From: Pratylenchus scribneri
Taxonomy: Eukaryota; Nematoda; Chromadorea; Rhabditida; Pratylenchidae
Direction of reading: 5' to 3'
Assembly: GCA_030063045.1 (NCBI GenBank)
Contig: JAQSEB010000059.1
Coordinates: 2,542,001 to 2,606,000, forward strand
Length of the DNA stretch: 64,000 nt
Shown here: piece by piece, positions 1 to 19,300 of the stretch
Layout: every line of letters begins with the position of its first letter
Numbering within the stretch: position 1 is the stretch's first letter
The notes under the pieces: generated by a model
What the model saw: the letters and a program-made list of their open reading frames with translations, nothing else
What the model was told of the DNA's origin: nothing
Database searches by the model: none
Position numbers and translations under genes: made by a program

Positions 1-3000
1 ATGTAGAATAATTGTCTTCAGCCGAAAGGGAAAAGAGTACATGTCTTTTTTCCTTCTCAATTTCAACCATCCCCTGGGCTGGATTCATAAAACATTGATC
101 CAATTTTCGTAATCTTCGATTCGCCTATTCCGGTTCGACCATTTGGGAATGCATTTCAAATTGACGGGATTCTCGAACAAATTTTTGGCATTGACGTTCC
201 AAATGGGCCATTTGGGTGAGGGCTGGGTCCATTTCCGATGGAAATTTGACATTTAAATCATTGATTGATTCCCTTATTTTGGCCAAATAATCAAATAATA
301 ATTTTTGTGCAAAAGTTGTGGCATTTATAGGTAGAATCGGACTATCCGCAAAGGAACGGGCCATTTCTGCCCAATATTGGCCAACCGCTTTATGGACCTT
401 TTAAAAACATTGGTACATTAAGCCATTGTAAAATAAACCAACCGCCAAATTGTGATGGTCAAAAATATGCTCATTGACAAATGGGACCTCATATCGGGAA
501 TGGTAAAGCGGATAACCATTCATTGCGTGCCATGATGCATTCCGATAAGTGAAATCGACGACGGGAATAGCCAAGAAATTGAGAAATGACCTAAAAAACA
601 ATTAATTACTATTTCATATTCAAATGATACTAAAATAATCGGATGAATCAGGGATAGAATTGGCAAAATTTAAATATCTCCTACTCACATATAATCACTG
701 GCTCCTCCAGGCAATCCCATGCTGGGTATTTCTGGTAACCATTTATTGTCCGGTGGGAAATATGCTCGCCAAGAATCGAATACTGTTTTTCTGCCCATTT
801 CTCTTTCAACATTGTTAGGATTTTCAACGAATTTGGCCGCATCCGTCACAGCTTGATAGATGGATGGGACGGTGAGAACATTACTATGAATTCAATGTAG
901 AACAAATTTAAATTAAATTTAATATTACAGTGTTTGATTTGCGGAAATCAAATCCAAATTCAAATAGACAACTGCCCTGTCCCGAAGCAATTCAGCGAAT
1001 TCTTGAACGAATTCAGTCGACCTTTAAATATAAAAATGTTTAATTTATTGACAATTCCAAACCCAATTAGGCCATGTTCCTCTGCATCCCAAGCACAAAA
1101 GACCAATGTCCTTTTTGGTCTCCATCCACTTTTTCGAATTGTTTCCGCAAATGCACGGCCAATTTCAGCCAAAATTGCCGTACCCGAATTTGGGTCCAAT
1201 GAGCCGAAAACCCATGCATCAAAATGGTTGCCCAACATTACCCAAGAATCTGGCTCTTCACTTCCCTCAATTATGCCAATCACATTTTGTACTTTTCTGT
1301 TGAATTATTTTTAAATTTATCCAAAAATATGGGTTAAAATGCCGACTTAATTTCCAGTGAAGAATGTACTTCCACTCTCACTTTTTTGCCGCCCCCATTC
1401 CCCCGTCCAATTCGATAATCCATTTCCAATCCTCCTTGCCATTCTTTTGGCACTTTTGGCCCATCCATTCCACCCAAAATATGGCGCATATCACCGTAGC
1501 TGAGTGGCACCACCGGAATCGTTGGGAGCATTTTGTTGGCTTTCAACTGTAAAAATAATATCCATTTACAATCCTTCTGGAAACAAAAACACATTTACAA
1601 TTCCGGAAAGAAAAACACAATTACAATTCCGGAAAGAAAAACACAATTACAATTCCGGAAAGAAAAACACAATTACAATTCCGGAAAGAAAAACACAATT
1701 ACAATTCCGGAAAGAAAAACACAATTACAATTCCGGAAAGAGAAACACATTTACAATTCCGGAAAGAAAAACACAATTACAATTCCGGAAAGAAAAACAC
1801 AATTACAATTCCGGAAAGGAAAACACAATTACAATTCCGGAAAGAGAAACACATTTACAATTCCGGAAAGAGAAACGCATTTACAATTCCGCCGGAAAGA
1901 GAAACACATTTACAATTCCGCCGGAAAAAGAAACACATTTACAATTCCGGAAAGAAAAACACATTTACAATCCTTCCGGAAACAAAAACACATTTGCAAT
2001 CCATCCGGAAAAATATTATTCTACGTTTTTTGCCTACCTTTTCAATTGTTCTTTCCTTATAAAAATCATTTCGTGCCGGTAGCAATGGAGTCAATGCATC
2101 TCCATCTATTCGGATCAACGATCCTCGTTGAACTCCAACGCTCGGCATTTCATCCGTATTTGGAAAAACTATAATGAATATTAATATATTTGTTTTTTGT
2201 TATGATCAATCAAACCCCCTTCTGGTCCATTCCAAATAACTTCGCCCGGATCACTGAACAGGATCACCCCGGATGCACCTCTTTCCTGTGCATGGAAAAC
2301 TTTGTCACCTCGAAATAATTTCCCATAACGAATAATGGCAATTTTGTCTGCAAAAATGATTGCATTGAAACAAAAATTTGCCGTCCAATTTGAACCTTTT
2401 AAATTTGATATACCAAATTCCTTTTCCAGCATTTCAAAATCTTCCCTTCGCCCATAATGACAATAAATTGGCTCCCCTTCCACTGTTCCATTGGCACTGA
2501 ATGCCACCCATTGGATGCTGGCTTTATAGTCATTTCCTCCCTCAAATGGTAAATAAATAGAATATTGGGAGGCTATTCATTAGAATAACGAATAACCCCA
2601 TCATGTGGCAACAAATCCGGACTCAATCCCGTCGATTTGAAGAGAATATTCCCGTCCATTTCCGACAAAAGGCTAACCCGATTTGGTGTGGTCCAATTCG
2701 GGTAGGAAAGGAGAACATCATATTCGATCATTTGGACCCCTGAATGAATCAAGAAATTGGTTAAATGCCTTCAAATACTTTCAATTCCATTTTTGCGCCA
2801 TATTTCTACTATATTTTCGGCAACCCGCCGATTGGCCTCTGTCCCAGCAACATGTGGCTCTTTTGTGACCAGCCTTAGAGTCGAGGCAATTCGTTCGGGT
2901 TCAATTGTGGCGAAAATTTGTTCTCGAATTTCTTTTATAAATGAATTAAATTGCCAATGGCCAAAAATTCGGATTTTACCATTTGGATTGTGCACAATTT

Positions 3001-3172
3001 TTTGCCTATTTGGCGATGATTTTATTAGAGCATTTTGGCCATTTTTATCAACAAAAAATGCAATAAGGAAAACGGCACCAAGACAAAGTGTTGCCGTCGC
3101 AAGTATTTGACGAATGGAAATCCTCCTCCAAAATGGCAATTCATTAATTGAATTATTTGAATTGTTCGACAT
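1..3172 (-). CDS. Glutamate carboxypeptidase II-like M28 metallopeptidase, type II membrane protein (partial, C-terminus outside window)
   Basis: Ten exons can be joined in phase: 3172-2779, 2739-2597, 2540-2216, 2168-2038, 1546-1347, 1296-1063, 1021-929, 883-689, 590-443 and 397 to the window edge. The first exon encodes a short cytosolic tail and one membrane anchor (LATATLCLGAVFLIAFFV), then the HVAGTEANRR segment typical of GCPII/NAALADase. A PA domain follows (YGKLFRGDKV, GASGVILFSDP), then the di-zinc catalytic domain: GNHFDAWVFGSLDPNSG supplies the zinc His and bridging Asp, DAEEHG the catalytic and ligand Glu, GGASDY a ligand Asp, and GYPLYHS the last ligand His. Family members remove C-terminal glutamate from peptides or folate polyglutamates outside the cell. 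The alignment runs to the window edge (RHVLFSLSAEDNYST). One in-frame TAG lies at 123-125 unless a 54-nt intron covers it. Introns are short except 1547-2037, which carries a minisatellite. Confidence 0.9.
1562..2012. repeat. 26-bp minisatellite array inside an intron (array 1)
   Basis: About 16 tandem copies of a 26-bp unit, ACAATTCCGGAAAGAAAAAC plus ACAATT, run through the fourth intron of the M28 peptidase gene. Variants change AAAAAC to AGAAAC and ACAATT to ACATTT, and a few units carry an extra CCG. Each unit holds the palindrome TTCCGGAA. Because 26 is not a multiple of three and the unit lacks stops, long false reading frames cross it. The flanking exons splice cleanly around it, so it is not coding. 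Confidence 0.93.
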
Positions 3173-3657
3173 TTTACTGAAAACCCATAAAATTGGAAGT
3201 GAAATATGTTGAGGGAATTTATCAAAAAATTGGTAAAATTATTGGACCCAATTGCATCAAAAAGGTGATAAAAATGTCATCTGATTTTGTCTTAAAGAAC
3301 AAATATAATCAGCATTTAAAAATAATTCACTATTAGCTTATTAATTAGCACTCCTTCAAGAAAGGAGAGGAGGAGGAAGGAGTGGCTTATTTTTGTTTGC
3401 TCAAACAAAACACATTGTTCACACTTTTTGCGAACAAAAAATATTAAAATGAATGATAATTCACCAAAATATTCAAAATGAATTTATCAATTAAAAAGAG
3501 GAAATATTCATTCATAAAATATACCTGTATTTGTTTATATGGGAAAAATACAAAACAATTTTAAATTCTCTGGGCATTTTATATAAATTGTGACTAGATT
3601 CAGAATTAATTTTGTGATGGAGATTTCAAATAAGGAAATTGAGCATTATATTCCATT
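3173..3657. other. Intergenic, head of peptidase gene to tail of kinase gene
   Basis: AT-rich sequence with no supported exon. A purine-rich stretch (GGAGAGGAGGAGGAAGGAG) lies near 3363-3381, upstream of the peptidase start at 3172, and could belong to its promoter; this is inference. The start of the peptidase was placed at 3172 because it opens the frame of the anchor exon. Confidence 0.5.
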
Positions 3658-10730
<7,073 letters not shown>

Positions 10731-13700
10731 ATTATTTTGGCTATGGGAAATTGGCCTCCTTCAATTGAAGAAATGTTCAAATCGACTTATTCTTTCCTAC
10801 GGAGCATTTTTTGATAATAAAATTCAAATGAATTTTAAAAAATCTGAAATTTATATAATTTTGGATTATTTGGGAAATTTTTCCCAAAATGGATTTCATG
10901 TTTTTTAAATGGGAAAATGTGGAGGAAGAATGGCTGGCTTTGCAAAAAAAGAGGCGGACAAAGTTGAATAAATATTCGGCCAAAATTTGAATAAATAAAT
11001 GCCAGCTGGATTCCATCCATTTTCCCACCCACATTTACGCACAAAATGGGTCGGTCTACTTCTATTCCATCTATGCCTCTGCCTGGGGGTCGTTCATTTG
11101 ACGTAAATTTCCTCTTTGCCCCCCAGGGCAAATTATTTTTTTTTTTGAAGGGAGAAGGGGAGTGGCCAAATACTTTTGATGATGATAATGAATTGAAGGG
11201 AATATTTGAATGAATTTGGCCTTAAGAAAAATGCGAACATTTTTTCCACTTTGAAAAATGGGAAAATATTTTCTGCATTTTTATGTCCAATTTTTTTGTC
11301 TGGAATTTATCCAAAGAAAAAGGCCAATTTTTGGGTCGTCATTAATAATGAATGCTTTGAATGGGGCCAATTGGGGGAGGGGAGGGAGGAGGGGATTGGG
11401 CCGATTGGGAGGAAAATGATGAGTGAGGAATTCGATGACGCCAGCACCCAAAATCCGGAGGGGGGGGGGGGGGAAGGGAGGAAAAGCAGCAAAAGCAGAA
11501 GGGAAGGGGAAAAAGGTTCCTTTTTAATTCAAAGAAGATCCAAACCAACAAGCATTTTGGCCCATTCATTCGTTCATTCATTCGTTCGGAGGGGATATAT
11601 TGCCTTTGACAGCTTTGTTGGTTGTTCTTTTCCCCCTTGGCCAATGCAATCGTCACCCCCAAAGGGGCCAAATCCGCTGGCGGCCAAAGGATGCCTGACT
11701 GGCCTGACTGAGGCAAAATGGTCATAGCCCCTCCCTTTCCTCCATCCTATGGCGAATTGAGAAGGGAAAATGGAATTTGCTGCTGTGCTTGGCAAAAGAA
11801 GGCGAACGCCGAACATTGGCCTCAACATAAAGCGCCGCTCGCCTCCCCCAACATTGGCCAACACTTTTATGGGAGAAAAGAGCTTCTGGGCGAATATGGC
11901 CATAGGCTTTCTTTTAAGCCAAACGATGGGAAGCAAAGGGCCAAGAAAGAAAAGAGAGGTGGTTATTTTATGAAGGGAAAAAAGATGGACAGAAAGAGGA
12001 GGAAATTAGAGGGAAAAAGGAGAAATAAAGGCCAGAAAAACTTCAAAGGAAAGCATGGAAAAGGAGAGCCAAGGCCAAACTTGTTTGAAAGCAACATATG
12101 AAAAAAAAAGAATGAATTTCTTGGAAACAAAAATAATGTACGGCATCGGTTTAGATTATTAGTAACTAAATGGGATGGAAGAAAGAGAAAAATGGAATGA
12201 AAGGTGTTGTGGCCATTCATTCAATGAAAGGTATGCCTATATTATTGTATAAATAAATTACGAATTTTGCTTCAAATTAAAGATTTTGTTAGTAATATAT
12301 TTTGCCTGAATAACTTAAATTCTGGCAAGAAGTTTTGTAGATTTACTCATTACAAATCTTTTATATATTTTTATATTGGATTGTGTGGACGCACACATTG
12401 GGTGGGAACTGGGAATGGGGTGGTTGGTTGGGTTGACACTATATTCCATTCCAAAATTCCCTTTCGTGTGTTCCTTGCCTTCAGCCACATTGTGCTGATT
12501 GCGCCGGCAGCACTTAATGCGGCTGGCTGGGGGCTACGGCGATGATGACGTAGCCAGCTGGCAGCAATGGCGAAGGGGCCGGGGGGAAAGGACTGCGGGA
12601 AGATGATGGAAGGGGGCAGAAGGGCAAATATTGAGAATAAAAAAATAATGGAATGGAAAGTGAACAAATGCAATTTGGAAAATGGTAGAAGAATAGAACA
12701 CCTTCCATAATTGGAAATTGTGGGAATAATTTGTGCCTAAAATAAACCCTAAATTGAATTGGATTGTGCCATTTAATGCAAATTAGTCATTTAAAGGAAT
12801 GTAGGGAAGTATATTGATGTGATGAAGTTTAATCAAGTTCCAATACCTTCTTGTTAGCTTTATATTGGCCTAGAGGCTCATATTAGATTAATACATTTTG
12901 TATGCATTTTCCCATTGTTGAATTATTCCCATTGATTGTGAGATATACATACAGAAGAGCGTTCGATTTTAATGATGTTTAAATTATCAAATATAGATAA
13001 TATAATTTAATTATTCGATGATTTTAATGAAGTTAATAATAGTGGGAATATATTTCCGATGGCAACATTGGAAATTGGAATTTGAAGGTTATTAATAAAA
13101 TAATGTTAAACCAAATCTTTGACAATTAGACTTATTTGACGATGATTGAGAGGATTTTTTTCGGCCTTTTCTAAATTTCTAAACAGGAAAACGAGAATGG
13201 AGGAATTCTTTTGTGTTTGGCTATATCCCTGCCCCCCTCCCCAAATCATTTGACTTTTTCTATTAGTAATGATGGAGGATGGGATATATTGTGGCCTCTG
13301 TCGACATTTTTGTTTCGTTTTGGCAAAAAGGCCGGCATTGACAACTGACACTTTTTTGTGAATGAAGGGAGGAGAACGGGTGAATGAATATAAATTGTCA
13401 ATTGGAAGGCCAAAGAGCAATAATGGCCAAAAGGAGGTGGAAAATAGTTGGGGGGGGGGGGGGGGGGTAAGCCAACGGCGAAAACGGGGGATAATTGCTT
13501 TTTGACGGAAATAATTTGTTCGGAAAGAAAAAATGGCGAAAAATTTTGTTAAAGTGAGAAGGAAATGTGGCAATGAATACTTATTGGTGGAAAATACATT
13601 AAAATAAATGTTAAAATATAATACTTCTATTGGCGCACTCAAATGAATTATTGGGAAATGTGAAAAATTTAAATTATTTTTAAAAAAAAATTATTTGGCA

Positions 13701-14062
13701 AAAATATATGCAGAAAATCATATTTTCATCGGCGGCGGAGGAGAGGAGGAATAATCCTTGCAAATGGGTGCGGCATCCAAAATATTATTTGGTTGGCAAA
13801 AAGGCTTAAAGAAAAAGTGGAGGAGGTCGAAATGAGTTAAAGTGAATTGCGTGAATGGTTTTGGCCAAAAATGCCATTCAGCCAATCCGAGAAGGAAGGA
13901 AGGAAGGAAAGCGGGGCCCATTTTCCTCCTTCCGGCAATGGCCTAAAAAGCCAAATGGACCGGAAAAGGAAAAGCATTTGGGAAAAAGTGGGATTAAAAA
14001 AATATTCGACAAATGAAAATGGAATGAAATTTATTTCGATTTTCTTTAAATTCATTCATTTA
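10731..14062. other. 3.3 kb without a supported gene, upstream of the kinase
   Basis: I see no frame with protein-like composition plus matching splice sites. The stretch contains a run of 14 G at about 11460-11473 and of 18 G at 13450-13467, a purine-rich block at 11930-12120, and several moderately GC-rich islands (11600-11900, 12480-12600). It may hold the kinase promoter or 5' untranslated exons, but nothing in the sequence proves this. Open frames here look like chance products of purine-rich DNA. Confidence 0.45.
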
Positions 14063-15341
14063 TTATTCCCATTGATGCCTCAATTGGTTGAAATATATTT
14101 TGGCATGTTCCCCTTTTGGCTTCACATCCATATTCCTTTGTTGATTTCGCCGAATGAATTTCAAAAATCGAATATAAACAATCAAAGTCACAAAAGTGTG
14201 CAAAAAGAGGAACTGTAAAAGAAATAAATTGGAATTAGTAATTAAAAATGGATGACCGTATCTGCCAAATAATAATATAAAACATAATCCCGATTGGAAA
14301 GCATTGGCCGATATGAACGAATTGTGATGGCCGAAGCAATGTGAAGTGCATAAAAAATTGCATAGAAAATGTCCAAAGGCAAAATCAATTGCATTGTGAT
14401 TGTGAGGGAATTCTCATTCAGTTGATAATTTCGACTTAGGCTTATAGGCATTCAAATTTTGGTGCAAATGTTTCCTTCAATTTTAAATTTAATTTTTAAT
14501 TTTAATTAATTTTACTTTAATCGAATCCTCCCATTCATTTGAGTAATTCGCCAATCGGCAAATGCCGTGAAAATGACCAAAATTAGAAGAAAAATATTTA
14601 AATATAAAATATATTGGCCATTATAAATGGAAGTCATGAAAATGACGCCTTGGGGATGGCCAAAATTGTTTTGATCAATTAAACTGGTCCAAATGATTAG
14701 ACTCAAATAAATTAAGGAAATTAGCCACTGAAAATGTTAATTATGAATTATTTTAGTATATTTTATTTACAATTATAATTGCCATTTTCATGCCCAATTT
14801 TTGATTTTCTTGTTCATATTTTTCCGCCAATATTGTGGCCCGAAGGCGTTCAATCATTACACAAAAATGGAAGGCCGGATAGGCAAAAGAATACACATAA
14901 TATGGGCCATAGAGACAAAATACCAACCAAATTGGGGTTAACAAATCGCAGGGATCAGTGTAGAGGAAGGTCAAAATCGAAAAGGGGAAATTTAGGGATG
15001 AATGAATATAAAATATATTGGCCAATACTCGATATCGGAGGAAGCAACAAAACCAAGCAAATGTGTGGATGAAATAGAGGAGAATGATGTTGCCAAAAAG
15101 GAACTTAAAATGGAGGGAAATATTTAGTGTGATATAAATGAAATGGCACCAGCAAATTGCCATGCACGGCAATCCTATTTTGATGATATTTATAAAGGAG
15201 AATGAGAATGGCCAACAAAGTGGCACCCAAAATGGCCAAATGGAAGTGAAGGAGGATCAAATCGGTGGAACTTTGAAGATAATTCTCAATGTCATTGCAA
15301 AATGGGAGAAGAGAGGAGGAGGTATTGAGGGCATTGGCCAT
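14063..15341 (-). CDS. Serpentine chemoreceptor, SRA/SRAB-like seven-TM GPCR
   Basis: The start MANALNTSSS at 15341 opens an extracellular N-terminus followed by TM1 (LAILGATLLAILILLYKY). Later exons give TM2-TM7. Family marks are FHFCVMIERLRAT at the end of TM3, LSRNYQLNENSLT before TM5, and a C-terminal IYFNQLRHQWE. Segments match the second copy at 44023-45308 along their whole length, including the LLTPIWL extracellular loop and the terminal exon, which confirms the model. Five or so short introns interrupt it. Such receptors act in ciliated sensory neurons; the ligand cannot be inferred. It stands alone here, about 1 kb from the PAN/ZP gene on the other strand. Confidence 0.85.
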
Positions 15342-16307
15342 TTTTGTGCTTAATCTTGAATTGGAATTGGATGAGAATATTTTCACATGGAATGGGCAGA
15401 AAAGCATAAAATGGGGGCACATTTCTCTTTCGAAGCAATTAAAAAATACAAATTTGTTGGCACAAATACCAAATTTATTATTAAAAGGCGATTCTACGAA
15501 GGAAATATCATTGTTTAAAAAATTGAATTGCATCTTTTGGATTCAAGTCCAAATATAAATTTTAATTTAGAATAATTATCAAGATTTCCGGTAAATCAAA
15601 ATTGTTGCCAAATTGATTAATTAGCACAATTTGGCCCCAAAAATGTAGTTGGATTTATTAAAAAAATGAATGACAATGAATGAAATGAATATTGCATGCA
15701 TTAAATGTAGATAAATTTGAATATATTCCTATTTTATTTTCTCTATGTAATTAATTATTTTTATTTAAAAAGAAAAATTTGGACTGAATAATCTGGCTGA
15801 AATGAAGACCGCCAATTACCATGAAAATGATTATTTTATTAAAATATGCTGGAATTGAGTGGGATGCAAATTTTGCAAATTTAAAATTACCATCAAAATT
15901 ATATATTAATTCACAAATTAAAAAAGTTGGCTTGCATCAAAAGATAACGAATTTCGCTGATATTTCACTTTTAGTTTTCAAAGTTGAAAGAATTTGAAGA
16001 ATACAAAAGAAGATAAGGAGGAGGAAGAGGATCAAGTGCGCAAGTGGATCATCTCCACCCCCTCCCCCCTCTCATTGACCATCATTATTTTATCGGTTTC
16101 GGTTGTTGACCCACCCGTCGGCTGTCTATAACAAAGCTTGTTTCCTTTCCCAAATAGAATAAATTCAAAATGAAGAAGAGTTCAACCTAATAAGCCTTCC
16201 ATTTTTGAACAAGTTCATTGAAAGAAGAATGAATAATTATTAGCCATCACATTCCCCCTTTCCATATTCCACTTATTCCTTTGTATTTTCTATTCACATC
16301 TTTAAAA
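15342..16307. other. Divergent intergenic region between the SRA-like gene and the PAN/ZP gene
   Basis: AT-rich, no supported exon. It must contain both promoters. A more GC-rich patch at 16050-16130 (CACCCCCTCCCCCCTCTC then TCGGTTTCGGTTGTTGACCC) is the only notable local composition change. Confidence 0.45.
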
Positions 16308-19300
16308 ATGCTTCTAAATATTTTATTCTATTTTTTATTGCCATCATTTTTTAAATTCATCCAATTTTCAATGGCCAAAAATTGTTTGATTAAATTATGT
16401 TTCTACTATATAAAAATAAGGAAAAAATTTAGTGCCAATTTTGACGGAAAATTGCAAAGAAAATGGCAGAAGAATTTATTATCGAACGGAGGGCAGTGAA
16501 GGGGAATTGGACAATCGACAAATTTTATCCACTTTAAATGGAATTTCCCTGCAAGAATGCGCAAAAAATTGCACAGAATTGGATAAAGTTGAAAGGGGAA
16601 TTGATTAATAATAAAAGGGGGATTTGTGTGAATTCAGTGCCATTCTTTCCAATTCCGTTCCGATGATCAATTGGAATGCATTCTTTTGGCCAATGATTTG
16701 TCATATCAATCCAATAGAAAATTAGGCCATCCAATTTTGCCAAATCAAATTGCCCATTTCCAAGGCATTTGCATTTCAAGTTGGTTTCAATTTGTCAAAA
16801 TGACTCAAGAAAAATTGTTGATTTCAGATGAAATCCATTTAAATTGTCCATCGGCCTATGCATTCGAACGATTCCCGGGCTATGTTCTTTTTGGACACGC
16901 CCATCAAGTAATTTATTCCCAAAAAATAAATTCTCAATTTCACCGTAATTCATTCAGTCATTTTCGGTTGCCAATTTGGCTGAATGCCTTTCGGCATGTT
17001 TAAACGCAAAAAGACAATTTCGAATGGAATGCCTTTCGGCAATGTATTTTTATGGGTCCGGTCTTTGCATTTTGAATAGGGAACACCGAAGAAGTGTTCA
17101 ACCGGATGGAATATTTCGATTGGAAGTGGGAAATGAATTGGTCGATTATTTTGATAATATTTGCACAAATGGTCGACCATAAATTATATTTAAATTAATT
17201 GCCAAATTAAAGTTGTTTGCGATGAGGGCGCCGAATTGCATTGGCTTCAAACGGAACATTTTAAAATTGATCCAAGCAGGGAAGTAATTCTACTTGGCAA
17301 AACATTGGAAAAATGCAAACAAATTTGCATTGTAAAATTAATGAATTAAAATTAGAGAAATTAATTTTGAAATAATTGTAGGAAAATCGAATTCATGGAA
17401 TGGAATTCCCATGTAAAGCATTTGTTTATTCAATCAACAAAAAACAATGCCAATTGAGTGCCGAATCCGGAATATTGAGGCCCAAAATTGGAAGAGGAAA
17501 AATGAGAATGGAAGAAATAATTGACACAAAAAGAAGGCATAAACGGCATATTATGTTCGTTGAATTTTGGGAATTTTTATTAAAATTTGACCTAGTACAC
17601 TTTTGACTCAATTTTTACAGGAAGCCAGATTTTCGACAAATTGATTTTGAGGCGAGCAATGAACAATTTCAGGTGGTCGAAATATTTCTCAAAAATATTT
17701 TACATTTATTTTCCAGTTGGATTGGGAATTGTCGGCATTTTCCGCTGGACAATATTACGAAAAAATGTGCATTGAACCAATTGAAGAAATGAAAGGAGAA
17801 TTAGCCAAAATTGGGGAAAATATTAATTTGAATGAAGAAGGAAAAGAATGCAATTCGAGGGAAAATATTGGCAGTTTCGAATTTTACCCTGGGAAAATGC
17901 TTTCAGGACTAAAAGAAATGCAGGTTGACAATTAGAATGAAAAGAAAGGAAATAAAAAGAAATAATTGACAGATAATACGGTACAAAATACTGGGAGAAT
18001 GCCTTTGGGCATGTGCAAATGCCGGAGCCAATTGCCGTTCAGTTCAAATTGCAAAGAAAACGGATGAAGTATTTTTTGTATATTTTGTTCAATTTTGATG
18101 GAATTTTTAGTGTATTTTGAGTTCGGCCAGTCAATTATCCAATCCACCAGAACAATTCCAACATTCTTCAGAAATGGATTATTATGAGAATTTATTAATT
18201 TGTCCATCAATTTTGGCATCAACAAATTTAACGAATTTATTTGATGAGAATTTGGGCAAAAGGGCAATCAGGGAAAGGAAACAAAGGTCGAAAATTGAAT
18301 TACAACCTTATTAATAGGGTGGGATCGGTTCGGTTAACCGAACCGAAACCGAGTATTTTAGGCCTAAAAACCGAAACCGAGACTCGAAAACCGGCCAAAA
18401 CCGAAACCGAAGGTCAAAACCGATCGGTTTTTTGGTTTTTAGATTTTGCCCGTAGGGCCAATTTTTGGTTAAAACTATGCCTTGAGGAGCCATTTTTTAC
18501 TAATAATTTTCCCTAACGGGGCATTTTTGGCTTAAAATTTTATCTTTAGAAAGCATTTTTGGTAAAAATTTTTACCTATCGGGAAATTTTTGACTAAAAT
18601 TTCCCACTTTCAGTCAATTTTTGGCTGAAATTTCCCCTAACGGGGCACATTATAGTTTAAATTTTCTCTTTTTTGAATCATTTTGGCTTTGTTCTAGGCA
18701 ATATTTGACTAATTTTCTCCCTACAGGGATATTTTTACTCAAATTTTTCTATTATTAGGTGCGCATTTTTAGTTAAAATTCTTTTATATCAGACCTTTTT
18801 TGTTCTAATTTTTTCCCTGCGAGGCAATTTTGAATAAATTTTTCCTTTGAGGCCATTTTCATTTAAACGGACCCAGAAAAAAAAACATAAAAATTGATGA
18901 AGAAAATATTGAAAACGATATTTTATTTTGTTTGATTTTTTTACGATTTTTTATGAAAAATTAAATTTTTTTGAATTTTTTAGGTCGTTTTTCAAAAACC
19001 GCCAAAACCGAGAAACCGAAACCGAGGATTTTTCCAAAACCGAAACCGAGACTCAAGAACCGGCCAAAACAGAAACCGAAGACCCCGGTTTAAAACCGAC
19101 TAAATCCTACTCTACTTATTAGGGATATCCCCAAATTTATGACAATTATTCCCATTTTTATTTAATTTTAAGGCCAATTATGGCAGAAATGGTGAAGGAA
19201 CAATCGAAATTGGATGAAAATGAATTAAAAAATGAAATTGAAAATGGAACAAAAAATGGTAAAAATGATGGAAAATATATTTTAAATATTAAATATTAAA

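Noticed and set aside
1504..2174. Two overlapping plus-strand frames of about 190-210 codons with Asn/Thr/Lys repeats
   Set aside because: They translate the 26-bp minisatellite, which lies in an intron of the minus-strand peptidase; the frame rotates through the same three peptides because 26 is not a multiple of three.
2560..2600. Apparent frameshift in the M28 peptidase between exons 2 and 3
   Set aside because: A 56-nt GT...TTTGAG intron (2541-2596) joins the frames in phase 0 and restores the family alignment, so there is no lesion.
3363..3381. GGAGGAGGAAGG-type purine tract as a specific regulatory element
   Set aside because: Too simple to assign to a factor; noted only as part of the intergenic description.
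11206..12101. Plus-strand frames rich in Gly, Lys and Arg
   Set aside because: Composition follows purine-rich DNA including a G14 run; no splice signals, no homology, no leader.
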